A DNA stretch of 64,000 nucleotides from Chloridium humicola (taxonomy: Eukaryota > Ascomycota > Sordariomycetes > Chaetosphaeriales > Chaetosphaeriaceae), in the NCBI GenBank assembly GCA_027569505.1, contig JAPDFF010000001.1, positions 1,178,001-1,242,000 of the forward strand. Reading direction: 5' to 3'. Below are positions 20,901 to 31,732 of the stretch, piece after piece; position 1 is the stretch's first letter, and every line of letters starts with the position of its first letter. A program made the position numbers and the translations under genes. A model generated the notes under the pieces. The model did not search any database. It saw only the letters and a program-made list of their open reading frames with translations, and was not told the origin of the DNA.

Positions 20901-21862
20901 GACGGCTCGCTCGACAACATCCCCAACGAGGACGTGCTGCTCAGGAAAGACCAGGATGCCATGGATGTCGACGGCGAGGAGGACGAAGATGAGTTATTGG
21001 AGGCTGCCATGGATGACTATGGCATTGAGATTGATTTTGACGGTTTGGACGAGGACCTCAAAAACGTAAGCCTCTCCATCCCATCCCTCAAGTGCAAAAC
21101 TGACCACAACAGCCCGACGACGACCACGAAGACAAGCTCCAAGACAAAATCAACTCCCTCACAGCCGAGCTCGAAAAGCTCAACCCCAACATGCGCGCCA
21201 TGGAGCGTCTCGAATCCGTCAAATCCCGCCTGGAATCCACCGAGCAGGACTTCGAAGACTCGCGGGCCGCCCTGCGCGCCGCGCGCGAGGCCTTCGCGGC
21301 GGTCAAGGAAAAGCGCTTCGAGCTCTTCAACCGCGCCTTCACGCACATCCAGGAGCAGATCACGCATGTGTACAAGGACCTCACGCGGTCCGACGCGTAC
21401 CCGCTCGGCGGGCAGGCGTACCTCGACATCGAGGAGGACACCGACACCCCCTACCTCTCGGGCATCAAGTACCACGCCATGCCGCCGCTGAAGCGCTTCC
21501 GCGACATGGAGCACCTGTCCGGCGGCGAGAAGACCATGGCCGCGCTGGCGCTGCTGTTTGCGATCCACAGCTACCAACCCAGTCCGTTCTTTGTGCTGGA
21601 TGAGGTGGATGCTGCGCTGGATAATGCCAATGTGGAGAAGATCAAGAAGTATATCCGTGAGCATGCTGGACCGGGCATGCAGTTTGTTGTCATCAGTCTC
21701 AAGCCGACGCTGTTCCAGGACAGTGAGAGCTTGGTTGGGGTGTATCGCGACCAGGAGGTGAATAGCTCGAGGACGTTGACGTTGGATGTGAGTTACTCTC
21801 CCTTTTCTTGCTGGCTGTGGATGAGATTACTGACATTTGTGTAGCTGAGGAAGTATGTATGA
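17909..21862 (+). CDS. SMC1: Cohesin subunit Smc1 (SMC ATPase)
   Basis: Smc1 pairs with Smc3 and the kleisin Rad21 to hold sister chromatids. The model is join(17909..18033, 18098..21065, 21113..21787, 21845..21862), 1261 residues. The Walker A GPNGSGKSN is at about 33-41, with intron 1 (64 nt) directly after it. Long heptad coiled coils run at about 170-510 and 700-1010. The hinge at about 535-690 begins IYPGVRGRVGELCKP. The C-terminal head carries the signature LSGGEKTMAALAL (about 1165) and Walker B FFVLDEVDAALD (about 1190). A 47-nt intron joins DEDLKN to PDDDHED. The last exon is only 18 nt (LRKYV, stop), found from the donor after TLTLD. The start MGKLIRLELFNFKSYKG is the canonical N-terminus. 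A pair of acidic patches near 980-1010 lies before the head. Identification certain. Confidence 0.97.
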
Positions 21863-22507
21863 TGAATTATGGCCGGTTGAGGCGAGGGGTAGTCAGGGGC
21901 TGAATGGCTGTGCTTGACGGGGGTTTTGGGAGGCCGTCGTTTCTTCTCTTCATGAATGGGCTTCTGCAACGGCGAAATGGACTGGTGACTGGCTTTGGCT
22001 CTATTCTATCTCTAATGGCAGGTTTTCCATCCGCCCCATCCCGTCCAACGCCAAATGATTTGGGCTCCTGCTGTGCTATAAACTGGGCCTTGATTGTAGA
22101 GCCTTACTCCACAAAAAAAAAAAAAAAAAAAAGTTGCACGTGGTATATATGCAAGTGTTCTGCCTCCTGGCTGGCCCCATATTCATTACCCCGAAAACCA
22201 CTTCAGGGCGAGGGCCTCCGGGTTGCGGTGTCAAACCCCTAACATTCCCGCTCGGCGTCCAACCCCATCCTGCGTGCCCTCGTAATGCCTAGACTACCCT
22301 TGTCCCTGACCCTTCGACAAGTGTCCGGCTAGGGGATGCCGCAAATGAAGCAGCTGTGCTCCCATCCTGTGGGATAACCGCAAAAGCCGACTCTAGTTGG
22401 GTCTCTATCTCCAACTGCCAAAAATGCCTGCCGCGTCCACCGTCCCGCGCCTCTGACCCAACCACGCCGGGCTAAACAATCCTGATACGTTTCGAGTGCC
22501 GCCCTCC
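21863..22507. other. Convergent intergenic region, SMC1 and TFIIE-alpha 3' flanks
   Basis: 645 bp between facing stop codons. The main landmark is a 20-base A-tract (22113-22132). No coding signal is seen. Confidence 0.6.
22113..22132. repeat. A20 homopolymer
   Basis: Twenty consecutive A residues lie between SMC1 and the TFIIE-alpha gene, about 250 bp beyond the SMC1 stop. It is a simple repeat rather than a retrocopy tail, because no coding sequence precedes it directly. Confidence 0.9.
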
Positions 22508-23542
22508 TCAGACGATGTCCTCAAACTCGATGTCATCCTCATCTTCGTCCTCGTCGTGCTCCATCTTGAAGCTCATGACGTTGCTCTTGTCGTCGATCGG
22601 CTCCGGCTTCGTCTCCAGCTTGACTCTCTTGGCCGGCACGCCGTCCTCGCCCGCACCACCAGCGTCCATCATCTCAAACGACCGCGTCGCGGGTGTTGTC
22701 GCCGGGGCGGCGTTCGTGGGCACGGAACTGTCCGTGATCCACGACGGCAGGGCGTTCTCCTTGAGGAACCGCTCCTTGCGCTTGCGCTCCTCGAGCAGCT
22801 CGGCCTCGTTGTTGCCGTCCGAGATGGTGACCTGCATGGTCTTGGGGCCGACGTTGGCCAGGCCCTTGACGGCGGAGGGCTTGTTAAGGCCCGTGTCGAC
22901 GGGGATGCTGGCGAGCACCTCGTGGGTGGACTCGCGCACGATGGGGCGCGCCATCTGGATGGCCTTGTCGAAGCTGCACTCGGGCACCACGACCCGGTCG
23001 ACCTCCTGCAGCATGTCCGTCATGAACTTGAACTGGTTGTTCATGCGGGAGAGTTGTTGGTGTCCCGGCGCCTCCTGCTCCTGCGACCGCTCCAGCACGG
23101 CGCTACAGCGCTGGCATACGAAGCCCGCGTCGGATACCGAGTCGAGGACCTCGAGCTGGGTGTACTGGGCCTTGCAGCGCGGGCAGTGGTAGTCCTTGAA
23201 CTCCTCGGTGGGCTTGGCGTTGCCCTGCATGTCCTTGTCGGTCTTGTAGACGCGCCACTTGATGGCGTCGATGGTCTGGCGGTAGTCGATGTAGTAGTAG
23301 GTGCGGTTGATGGGGCGGGTCTTGCCGGCCTGCATCTCCGGGCGGGCGTGCACGATGAGGAAGCGGGCGTCGCGCAGGGTGGCGCACAGGCGGTGCAGGT
23401 CCTTGAGGTTCATCTTCATCAGGTAGGCCAGCTCGTCGTCGCGCAGGGCCGAGTGAGTCACCAGGGCCTCGATCACCAGGATCTCTTGAGTGGTGTAGAA
23501 GGCGCGCATGACGGCGCGGACGAGCGTCTGGGCGACCTCCAT
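22508..23542 (-). CDS. TFA1: Transcription initiation factor TFIIE subunit alpha
   Basis: TFIIE-alpha binds RNA polymerase II and recruits TFIIH at promoters. A single exon encodes 344 residues, shorter than yeast Tfa1 (about 480) because the tail is short. Residues 1-100 form the winged-helix (HTH TFE/IIE-alpha) domain, with VMRAFYTTQEILVIEALV and RTYYYIDYRQTIDAIKWRV. The zinc ribbon ligands are Cys120, Cys123, Cys143 and Cys146 (CPRC and CQRC). A conserved helical region follows at about 165-260. The C-terminus is very acidic (HDEDEDEDDIEFEDIV), as needed for the TFIIH contact. The ATG at 23542 gives the family N-terminus. A 372-codon plus-strand frame covering the same bases is a GC-driven shadow. 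It diverges from the Pol X gene. Confidence 0.93.
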   Translation of the reverse strand: MEVAQTLVRAVMRAFYTTQEILVIEALVTHSALRDDELAYLMKMNLKDLHRLCATLRDARFLIVHARPEMQAGKTRPINRTYYYIDYRQTIDAIKWRVYKTDKDMQGNAKPTEEFKDYHCPRCKAQYTQLEVLDSVSDAGFVCQRCSAVLERSQEQEAPGHQQLSRMNNQFKFMTDMLQEVDRVVVPECSFDKAIQMARPIVRESTHEVLASIPVDTGLNKPSAVKGLANVGPKTMQVTISDGNNEAELLEERKRKERFLKENALPSWITDSSVPTNAAPATTPATRSFEMMDAGGAGEDGVPAKRVKLETKPEPIDDKSNVMSFKMEHDEDEDEDDIEFEDIV

Positions 23543-24803
23543 CGTGTGACACTGGGGGTTTGTTTCCCCGAGACGATGCGGTGGCCGCTGTTACGAGAAG
23601 GGCTGGTGAGGTGAGTGAGTACGGCGACTCCAGCAGCAAGATGTGGCTTTTCTTCTTCAGCCGTCTGTATCCTCCCCTCGAACCCTTGAACCCTCGAACC
23701 CTTCGGACCCTCGTGACGGGGTTGGTTCTCCACAAATGACCACACAAAGGAGGACTGCTATTTTCTTGACTAATCGCAGATGTGTGGTCGCCGGCGTGTC
23801 GAGACGAAACACATCAGTAAAAGGTCCTGTCGTGGCAGGGTCTTTATCTGTTTTGGTCCGTCTGGGGAGCGAAGAGGAAAGAAGAGGAAATTCAAGGTTG
23901 AGGTTGAGTGAGTGAGACTCCAGCCGCTCAAGTTGGTCTGGTCTGGGCAAAAGAATTGTTGGGTGGCGGCCGCAAGACCATGCAAAACCTCCACTGCCAG
24001 AGTGACATCGACATGCGGATCTGGCAGCAGCTTGCTGAAAGCAAACGTGACCTCACAACAAGCCAAACCTCTCAATATGATAGTGTTTGATTTTGTACAG
24101 CAGGTTTCCAAGAGGAACTCAAATCATAAAAGAGACATTCCCATTCTATAATCTCTTTCAAGCGCCGAACTCAACACAACAATCAAAGAGGATGGGCAGG
24201 CACAATATGTATACGGTGTTTACCATTCGGTCTCTCGCACGGTCCTAGCTGAACCAGTCCCATAGGTGGAAGTTGCCAACCTGAAAATCAGCAGCATTTC
24301 TCGCATCTGCACCATTTGTCTGCGACGAAGTTCTCTCCAGCCAGAAGTTTCTCTTTTGCACCACGTTTTGACTGGCTGGTCATCTCAGACTTCTGCGAGA
24401 CACAGCAATTTCCAAGCCCACCGAAAAATGTGGCTGCATCCGTTTCCCACTCCCAGGAACTTGGACGTCGCGGAATCCTGCAGGGATCCCTCATCATGTC
24501 TTGGACTCTTGAGATCTTGGACCCTGATGGAGCGCGTCATAGTTCAACACTCTTCAATGTCTTCATCCCATGAACTTTCATCCTTTAGAGGCAGATCGGA
24601 TGTTCATTCCTAGTTTGGCCTGTCTTATTGTTACTTCCCTCGCTACAACATTAACTGAAAACGGCAAGGAGCCTGCCTCTTGATTTGTGTTTCCCTCTTC
24701 TCCAAAGTTGAACCAAACCACCACCTGAGGTACCTGAGGTAGCCAGCCAGCCAGCCGTTGGACCTCCACACGACCGCGATCCAGCGCAGGAATCGCCGTC
24801 AAG
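23543..24803. other. Divergent promoter region, TFIIE-alpha / DNA polymerase X
   Basis: No gene is recognised. Near the Pol X end lies a tandem ACCTGAGGTACCTGAGGTA (24723-24741) followed by a GCCA tandem (about 24742-24755). A pair of tandem GAACCCTC/TTCGGACCCTC-like words occurs near 23690-23715. Confidence 0.5.
24723..24741. promoter_or_regulatory. Tandem ACCTGAGGT(A) element before the Pol X gene
   Basis: ACCTGAGGTACCTGAGGTA is two direct copies of ACCTGAGGT joined at a GGTACC palindrome, and ends about 62 bp before the start codon. The AGGTACCT core reappears at about 39329 before the OGT-like gene. Function is not known from sequence; it could be a factor site or a dispersed repeat word. 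Confidence 0.35.
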
Positions 24804-26702
24804 ATGCAGCACACACGCCTCCGAGCTAGATCGACCAGCAATATGGCACTGAGCTTCCCCATCATATTTCTGCTTTCTGCCAATCTGGGCTCGCAAGAGC
24901 TGCAGGACCTGGAGGAGCAGATCCCCACCCTCACCTACGATATCACCGAGGCCGAGGTTGTCTTGGGCAAAGTGTTCCGCAAGGAGAGAGCACTATTCGA
25001 GCTCAGGAAACACAAGCTTCTCACCGAGGAGGTCGACCCGGTCGAGCGCTCGGAGCGCTCGGCTTCCGCATCCCCTGACCGGAAGCGCGTGAGGCTGTCG
25101 ACACCTGCGCTGGCCAGCTCAGACATCGACTCGGACACAGCATCCGAGGGCGAGGTCCAACGGCGTCTCATAGGGCCGGTTCCTGTTGCGCCGACTGTCA
25201 AGGTAGTAAAGCTCGCTTGGTTCACCGAGTCGGTAAAAGCCGGGGAAGTACTCCCGGTCGACGACTATGTGGTGTATGAGGGGCGTAAGGCGCCAACAAC
25301 ACCAGTAAAGCCACAAACCTTGCCTGCCGAGAAGGTAGCCGATATCATGAAACGTGCTCTGCTGGACGCGAGCGGCTCTCCGAAAGGTTCGCGACCAAGA
25401 TCGTCTCAGGGGCGGAGGGGTGAGACGTACATCAGCCACCCCGTCAGACCTACCTTGCTCAGGCAAACGACCTCGGAGCACGAAATAGACACCCAGCTGC
25501 CAATCGTCCCAGATTATCTCCATACCACATACTCTTGCCAACGGCCCACACCCGTACACCCGCCCAATGAGGAATTTATCAAGGAGCTCACCAAGATCAA
25601 GACAGCCAGGACATTGACCGGGGACAAGATAGGGGTCAGGGCGTACTCGAGCGCAATTGCCACTGTCGCCGCTTATCCTTACACCTTCAGGACCGCACAA
25701 GGTACAGGCCCTCTCGACACACTTCAAGTTTCTTGCTAAAACCCTACAGAGGTCGCAAGACTCCCCGGCTGCGGCAACAAGATCTCCCTGCTCTTCCAAG
25801 AATTTAAAGACTCAGGCCAGCTCAAGGAGGCGCGCGAGGACGAGTCCGACCCCAAACTAGCCGTGCTCAAGCTGTTCTACGACATCTGGGGCGTCGCCGA
25901 GACCACAGCACGCGACTTCTACAACCGCGGCTGGCGCGACCTGGACGACATCGTCGAGTACGGCTGGGACTCGCTAACGCGCGTGCAGCAGATCGGCGTC
26001 AAGTACTACGACGAGTTCCAGCTCAAGATCCCGCGCGCCGAGGTCGAGGCCATCGCGGACGTCCTCCTCGCCCACGCCAACAGGATCCGCAGGGGCTTCC
26101 AGATGGTTATTGTTGGCGGGTACCGCCGCGGCAAGCTGCAGAGCGGCGATGTTGATGTTGTGCTGAGCCACCCGGACGAGGCCGCCACGCAGAACTTTGT
26201 CGAGCGCATTGTTGTGAGCTTGGAGAAGGACGGGTACATCACGCATACGCTGTCACTCAGCACGGCCAACTCGGAGCGCGGCCAGGCGCCCGTCAGTTGG
26301 AAGGGGAACATGAGGAAGGCAGGCACCGGGTTTGACACCCTCGACAAGGCGCTGGTGGTGTGGCAGGACCCCGTGTGGGAGGCGACGGAGGAGGTCAAGA
26401 AGAATCCAAACCCGCACCGCAGGGTGGATATTATCATCAGTCCGTGGAAGACGGCTGGGTGTGCCGTGCTTGGGTGGACGAGCGGGACGACGTTTCAGAG
26501 GGATCTGCGGAGGTACTGCAAGAAAGAGAGGTCGCTCAAGTTTGATAGTAGTGGGATACGCAGCCGCATGGACGGGTCGTGGGTCGATTTGGAGAGCGGG
26601 CCGGATGGCGAGGCGGCGCCGGACATGCTGACGGCGGAGAGGAGGGTGTTTGCGGGACTGGAGCTGGAATGGAGGCCACCGGAGGAACGGTGTACGGGGT
26701 GA
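24804..26702 (+). CDS. POL4: Family X DNA polymerase with BRCT domain (Pol4 / Pol lambda type)
   Basis: These enzymes fill gaps in non-homologous end joining and base excision repair. The model is join(24804..25701, 25750..26702), 616 residues. An N-terminal BRCT-like domain spans about 15-165 (PIIFLLSANLG to KLAWFTESVKAGEVLPVDDYVVYEG), with a disordered Ser-rich insert in between. A linker follows, then the 8-kDa domain (about 245-340), where the 48-nt intron restores EVARLPGCGNKI. This hairpin precedes the fingers/palm region. GGYRRGKLQSGDVDVVLSHPD near residue 420 holds the two catalytic Asp residues. The third lies in RRVDIIISPW near 523, and YCKKERSLKFDSSGI follows. The start at 24804 is the first ATG; Met at 24843 is an alternative just before the BRCT fold. 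Family is certain, but orthology to Pol4 versus lambda is approximate. Confidence 0.92.
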
Positions 26703-27366
26703 GGATGGATGTCTTTGTGCCAAGCCTCCCATGACACCTGGCTGCGGTGGTGATGGCGCAACCATGCTGGCGCAAATCGCCATCCCAACGGGCAGGGGAA
26801 AACAGAGCTTCAGTGGCTCAACCCCTGAAAAGCCTTGCTGTTGCGTCACTCGGGGAAGCAGTCCGCGATCCGAAGTTGCATCATGATCACACCCTTCAGC
26901 CTCAACACCAAAAATGTTCAAATCGACTGCATCACCACTTCCGCCATCATCGCCAATCCTTCAGCTTCAGAGGAGCAGAGGGCCTCGAGAGTGCGAAGGA
27001 GATATTTGAAGCACAACAAGCCGTCGGGTCGATTCCGATGCCTACGGACACTCCTACGGACACTTTTTAATCGGCGTCGGGCGGTTTCTGGTCCGCACCA
27101 CGCGTCGCCATTGGCCAATTCGTCCAACAATTCCTTTCCAGGGGTTGCTGGCCGGGATGACTCCCCCAGGTAGCGACCCGGTTACGTAGCACCGACGCAG
27201 TGACCGCCGAAGCCAACAGAAGACTGTGGCCCCATTTTGTTTTCTTATTTGAGCCTTGATGGCTTCAGAAGTTCATCCAAAAGACCATTCATACTCATCG
27301 TTCTTGCAAGCTCATCATCAACACTCAAGCACAGTCCTCCTTTTCCGGCTCAAAACATCCCTGAAA
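26703..27366. other. Intergenic: Pol X 3' flank and MGST3-like promoter
   Basis: 664 bp with no coding signal. The palindromic CCAAT-type site at 27110-27119 is the clearest landmark. Confidence 0.55.
27110..27119. promoter_or_regulatory. Palindromic CCAAT box ATTGGCCAAT
   Basis: ATTGGCCAAT contains CCAAT on both strands and lies about 250 bp before the start of the MAPEG gene. The fungal CCAAT-binding complex (HapB/C/E), which also takes part in redox-linked regulation, is the natural candidate. Occupancy is not shown. Confidence 0.4.
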
Positions 27367-28000
27367 ATGGTCGCCATCCTCACATTCCCCCAGGACTACG
27401 GGTAAACCAACCATCATTCCACACTTACTCATCACGGCACTAACTCAAACAGCTACGTCCTCGCCGTCGCCACGTCTACTTTCTTCGTCAACAGTTTTCA
27501 AGGCCTCCTCACCTCGTCCTACCGCAAGGCCGCCGGTGTCAAGTACCCCATCACCTATGTCAGCGCCGAGCAGGCTGAGAAGGACCCCAAGGCCTACGCC
27601 TTCAACTGCGGTACGCCTGTGCCCCTTACTCCCGTTCGCAGCGAGATATGAAAAAAGCTGACAAGAAACGCAATTAGCCCAACGAGCTCACGCCAACTTC
27701 ACCGAGAACCTCACCCCTTTCCTTGGCGCCCTGCTCGTTGCCGGCCTGAAGTACCCCGTCTACGCGGCCGCCCTGGGCGCTGTCTGGGCCAGCTCCAGGG
27801 TGCTGTACGCTTTGGGTTACTCGAAGAACGGGCCTCAGGGGCGGCTTTTGTATGTGATGACATTTCCTGCTGCTGAACAACCCGCTTGTGCATTGTGTGC
27901 TGACAAGTGAAATAGGGGCAGCGCGCTTGCCGGGCTTAGTGACCTTGCCCTTAAGCTTATGGCGGCGTATGCCAGCTTGGGGTTTGCGCTTAACTGGTAA
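27367..28000 (+). CDS. MAPEG family protein, microsomal glutathione S-transferase 3-like
   Basis: MAPEG proteins are small four-helix membrane enzymes of the ER that conjugate or reduce lipophilic substrates with glutathione. The model is join(27367..27401, 27453..27610, 27678..27849, 27916..28000), 149 residues, the usual length. The three introns (51, 67, 66 nt) were placed by keeping the family frame. Hydrophobic segments are YVLAVATSTFFVNSFQGLL, LTPFLGALLVAGLKYPVY, YAAALGAVWASSRVLYALGY and the C-terminal LMAAYASLGFALNW. The hallmark FNCAQRAHANFTENL contains the Arg and Asn residues of the glutathione site, and intron 2 splits its Ala codon. GYSKNGPQGRLLGS is the MGST3-type loop. The single-exon reading would be short frames only, so the gene is easily missed. 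Its stop is 163 bp from the converging kelch gene. Confidence 0.9.
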
Positions 28001-28163
28001 GGGGTGAGATGGGAAAGGGGTAGCTAGTGTCGAGCCAGAGTGTATGAACAACAGATTTGAATTTCAGATTGGCGTTGCATTCGGTAGTTGTTTGTCCCCT
28101 CGTTTTTCGCACATGATATTGGGTTCAGGGTTCCTCGACATATGGAATCCAAAAATGACATCC

Positions 28164-30513
28164 TCACAGTATGAACCCTATCCGCCGCCGCCTCCTATCC
28201 GCCAACTCCTGCGCCGACTGCTGCTGTGTACGTGGCTCAACCGGCGCCCGCTCTGCGCCCCCTCCCGCTCCTCCCCCGCCAGCTCTCCCCTCCCCAGCTC
28301 TCCTCTCCTCAGCTCTCCTCTCCCCAGCTCTCCTCTCCCCAGCTCTCCTCTCCTCAGCTCTCCTCTCCCCAGCTCTCCTCTCCCCAGCTCTCCTCTCCTC
28401 AGTTCTTCTCTCCCCAGCTCTCCTCTCCCCATTTCTTCTCTCCTCAGTTCTTCTCTCCCCCGCTCTCCTCTCCCCAACTCTCCTCTCCTCAACCCTCACC
28501 ACCCTCTTGCCCTTCGCCTCCTGCCTCCTCTCAGCACCCGCCACATTCCCAATCAAAACGGACGCTGCCTTCCCTCGCACCCCCTGCCTTCTCACCCCTT
28601 GCCTCCCTCCCACCCCCTCCCCAAAACTTCCACTACTCTCACTCCCCCCATCACGAGGAACCCTCCTCCCCAGTATCACCATCTCCTCCCCCAACTCCCC
28701 CTCCCCCCTCACCGCCGCCTCCCTCCGCCGCCTCACCTCACACCTATGCCGCCGCCTGCGCCTCCACCGCCGCCAGTAGTACACGACCAGCAGCGCGACG
28801 ATGCCGGCGCCGACGACGCCACACACCAGGCCGACGACGAGGGCTGTCATGCGCCGGTCGCTGCTACTGCTGCCGGATCGGTAGCTTGCGGGCGAGCTGG
28901 TCGAGGGCTCGTCCGTGTTGGGGGAGAAGTCGTCTTTGGAGAAGAGGGTGGAGAGGGAAGGGGAGGAAAAACCAAGGGTGGGTTGGCGGGCGCTGGGGAA
29001 AGGGGGTGGGGGGTTAGTTATCTAGGGGAGGAATAGGAGAGGGTGATGAGGGGGGAGGAAGGGGGATGCTTACTAGGTGTTGTAGTACGCCTGGATTTTC
29101 GGGGCGGGCGGCTGCAGGCCGCGGTTTGCTGAGTAGCCCGGGCTCCATGCCAGGTTGCTTAGGTCAAAGATGGCCAGACCCTGGACGAAAGGATCTTTGG
29201 TCTTGAAGCCGGCTCTGTACGGATCGCTGTTGTCCTGCTGCGTGGTATCGACGCCGCCGATGGCGAGGATCTGACCATCGCCGACCGAATTGCAGCTCAG
29301 CCCCTGCCGCGGGTGCTCGGCCGGGTAGTCCGCCTTGACCCAGTAGAAGCCGGGGAGCGTCAGGACGTACGCGCTGTCGAAGGGCACCGCGGCAGAGCCC
29401 AGCTCGCCGTTCCAGCCGGCGTAGACCAGGATGTCGTGCGTTCGGTTGCTGGATGGTGCGCCGGCCATGCAGAAGTCCTTCCGTGGTTGGGGGATGTCGC
29501 CGGTCGTCTTTTGCTCGTACCATTGCTGGGCGTCATTGTCGTAGATGTAGACTGTTTCGAAGGAAATCAGGGCGCTATCACCGCTGTCACTGTCCTGAGA
29601 GCCGCCGACGTGTACCAGGATTCCTCGTTTGCCCCAGTTAGGAACAAAGGTTGTCCCGCCAGAGGTCATCCATCCTCCGCCCGAGGGCCCCCAGATACTT
29701 GTCGACTTCAGTCTTTTGGTGAAAAAATCGTATGTGGCCAGGTCGCCAAGAGTGGTGTTTGTTTGGGAGTCCTTTTCAACATAACCTGTCAAAATCTGTG
29801 AGCCTTCTACCCTGGATGTCTCTCTCGCCTTTGACATACCTCCAAGAAGAAAGCCAAACCCATCCCCGCTCATAACCTGTCCCCCGAAGGGCCTGGGCTG
29901 GGTCAAGAACAAGGTATCGGCGGTATGATTGAGGTTCTTCCATGTGCCTTCAATTGATTCACCCTGTGTAAACGCCCACAGCCCCTTCGCCGAAAGTGGT
30001 TGATCTGCAAAGACGGGTTTGGTGCCAGCGAACCCGCTATACAGAATGCCGCTCTTCCTGTCAACCCAGAGTCCTCCATATCTCGAACTTGGAACCGCCA
30101 GGGGTTTCGGTATGGAGCTTAATGGTACGAATCCGATTGTCCAATCATCCGTGAGGTCTATCGAAATCAACGTGTTTGCTGCGGTCTTGTCAGAGATGAC
30201 CAGGAAACAGATTCAGCGAGGGAAACTTCGTACAGTATTCGTAGGCAATGCCATCTCCTTCTCGGTAGGAAAACTCCCCGCCATCAACGTACAATCGTCT
30301 GTTGAGCACCGCGGCTTTCTCGGTCAGCAATGGACGATACGACCCTAGAGGCCAGGGTGGCTCACAGGAATGGTATGCTCTTCTGAGGAAATTGGAGGCA
30401 CCAACGATGCCGTCAGCTTGCCTTGGAACTAAGGATCGGTGATGGTCTTGGGGTCGCAGCGATGCTGTAATACATGCAGTGCCCACAAGGACCAGAGCTG
30501 TCGTTTTGAACAT
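28164..30513 (-). CDS. Kelch-repeat type I membrane protein with Arg/Glu-rich repetitive tail
   Basis: The model is complement(join(28164..28992, 29074..29785, 29840..30178, 30234..30513)), 719 residues; the introns are 81, 54 and 55 nt. An N-terminal signal peptide (MFKTTALVLVGTACITASL) leads into a kelch beta-propeller (about 65-440) with GG-type repeats: VDGGEFSY, FLLGGYVEK, LVHVGGSQD, LVYAGWNG and AIGGVDT. Intron 1 restores YEYSNTLISIDL. Intron 3 joins AYYNT to YARQPTLGF. A Ser-rich stalk is followed by one membrane helix (TALVVGLVCGVVGAGIVALL, about 492-513) and a basic stop-transfer (YYWRRWRRRRRHR). The cytosolic tail has about 15 Arg/Glu pentads encoded by a minisatellite. The propeller would thus face outside or the ER/vacuole lumen. 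No partner or activity can be named; fungal kelch ectodomain proteins with this layout are mostly uncharacterised. The gene diverges from SEC23. Confidence 0.82.
28281..28490. repeat. 15-bp coding minisatellite, 14 units, in the kelch protein tail
   Basis: Fourteen 15-bp units of the type AGCTCTCCTCTCCCC or AGCTCTCCTCTCCTC run without spacing over 210 bp. In the 5' (plus-strand) part the two variants recur in a 45-bp order (one CTC-ending unit, two CCC-ending units), which shows higher-order duplication. The 3' third is more diverged (GTTCTTCT variants). On the minus strand each unit encodes a pentad such as RAGER, RAEER or RTEER, so unit gain or loss keeps the frame. Confidence 0.95.
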
Positions 30514-31732
30514 GTCTGGCTAAGCGATTGCATGATCTGCAGGATCAGAAGGAAAGACGCAACCAAAGGGTTCTTTGTCTGGCTGCTTCATTGCATCACC
30601 TACGTGGGTGCGTGGGTAGGTCAGGTGGACGTGGAGACTCCAAAGCATGGCTCAACAGCGGATCAGTGTCCTGGGCCCGCATGAGTTTGGCCTTGTAAAG
30701 CATGATGACTAACCACCTAGGAAGGGAGATGTGTATTTCCTTTCCCCGTTCCTCTGTGAACCGAAGGTGGGCGGTCTTGATATTCAGTTGTTCCACAGCA
30801 AACCATAAGGGAAGATCAAGACTCCCGAGGGTTGGAGTTACTGCAAAACGGGGAGTCAATGGGGTCAATACACTACGTAAGACCGGTTTCTTCAACTAAG
30901 GTGTCTCAACTAAGGTATCTCTCCTCCCCCATCCAGGTTGAGATTGACAAGAGGAAAAAGAGGAAGTTCCAAACCATCATCCATGAAAGTGAGACCAAAT
31001 ATACATGGAGAATAGCACCCAGATCGAGGCCCAATGAAGGATTCTACATTGGCGTGATAAGTGTTTTGAATTTCTTTTTGAAAAGCAACACCCGTTCCCA
31101 ACACAGGAGGCTGATGATTTGGATCTTGGGGCAGACTTGTCGAAATTCGAGGTTTGGGGTTGGAGGTTAGAGGTTGGAGGTGAGGTTTGAGGTTTGGGTT
31201 GTCGATCACAAGGAAGAGCTTCGGGCAAGGGTCAGGGTTGACGTGCCAAGTCTTTGGTGGAGTCAGTGCGCTGCCTCGAACCCTTCAGCCACAATTTGCG
31301 CCACAATGCTGGGGTTGGCTGGCACCTGGAACTTGTCCTTTTCGATGAGGGGACAACAATCTGGCCGCCGAGCTTGTGGAAGCGACAGCGGCGCATCATC
31401 ACCACCACCGCCTCCTCCATCCGAGAACCTGCCTCCCGAACAACTGCTCGGTGAAGCTGTAGCTGCGACCGATTGACTCGACAATCCCAGCGATTACGCC
31501 ATAGAGAGCAAGCTCCAAGCTCCTGGCTGAGAGTCGACCCGACGACAACTGTCGCAAGGTGCGCCCGCCACTTCTCGTCCTGCAGCAGCATGGTCCGAGA
31601 CTGATGACAGCTTGCAGATCGAAAGCACGACGCCTCTTTTCTGCCCGAGCCCGAACCTCGCCGCTTTACTCATCTCCACACCTCGATTAACGCCAATTTA
31701 TTCCTTGAATGCGCCAACCAACTGCCGACATC
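30514..31732. other. Divergent promoter region, kelch gene / SEC23
   Basis: No gene is recognised. At about 31150-31200 there is a short run of degenerate GAGGTTTG/GGTTGGAGGTT words. Short frames here lack family features. Confidence 0.5.

Noticed and set aside
22496..23614. Plus-strand ORF of 372 codons
   Set aside because: It covers the TFIIE-alpha gene in antisense; leucine/valine/His-rich composition typical of the complement of GC-rich codons, with no family motif.
28044..29036. Plus-strand Ser/Pro/Leu-rich ORF of 330 codons
   Set aside because: Runs through the minisatellite antisense to the kelch tail, which has splice support and a signal peptide and membrane topology that make sense.
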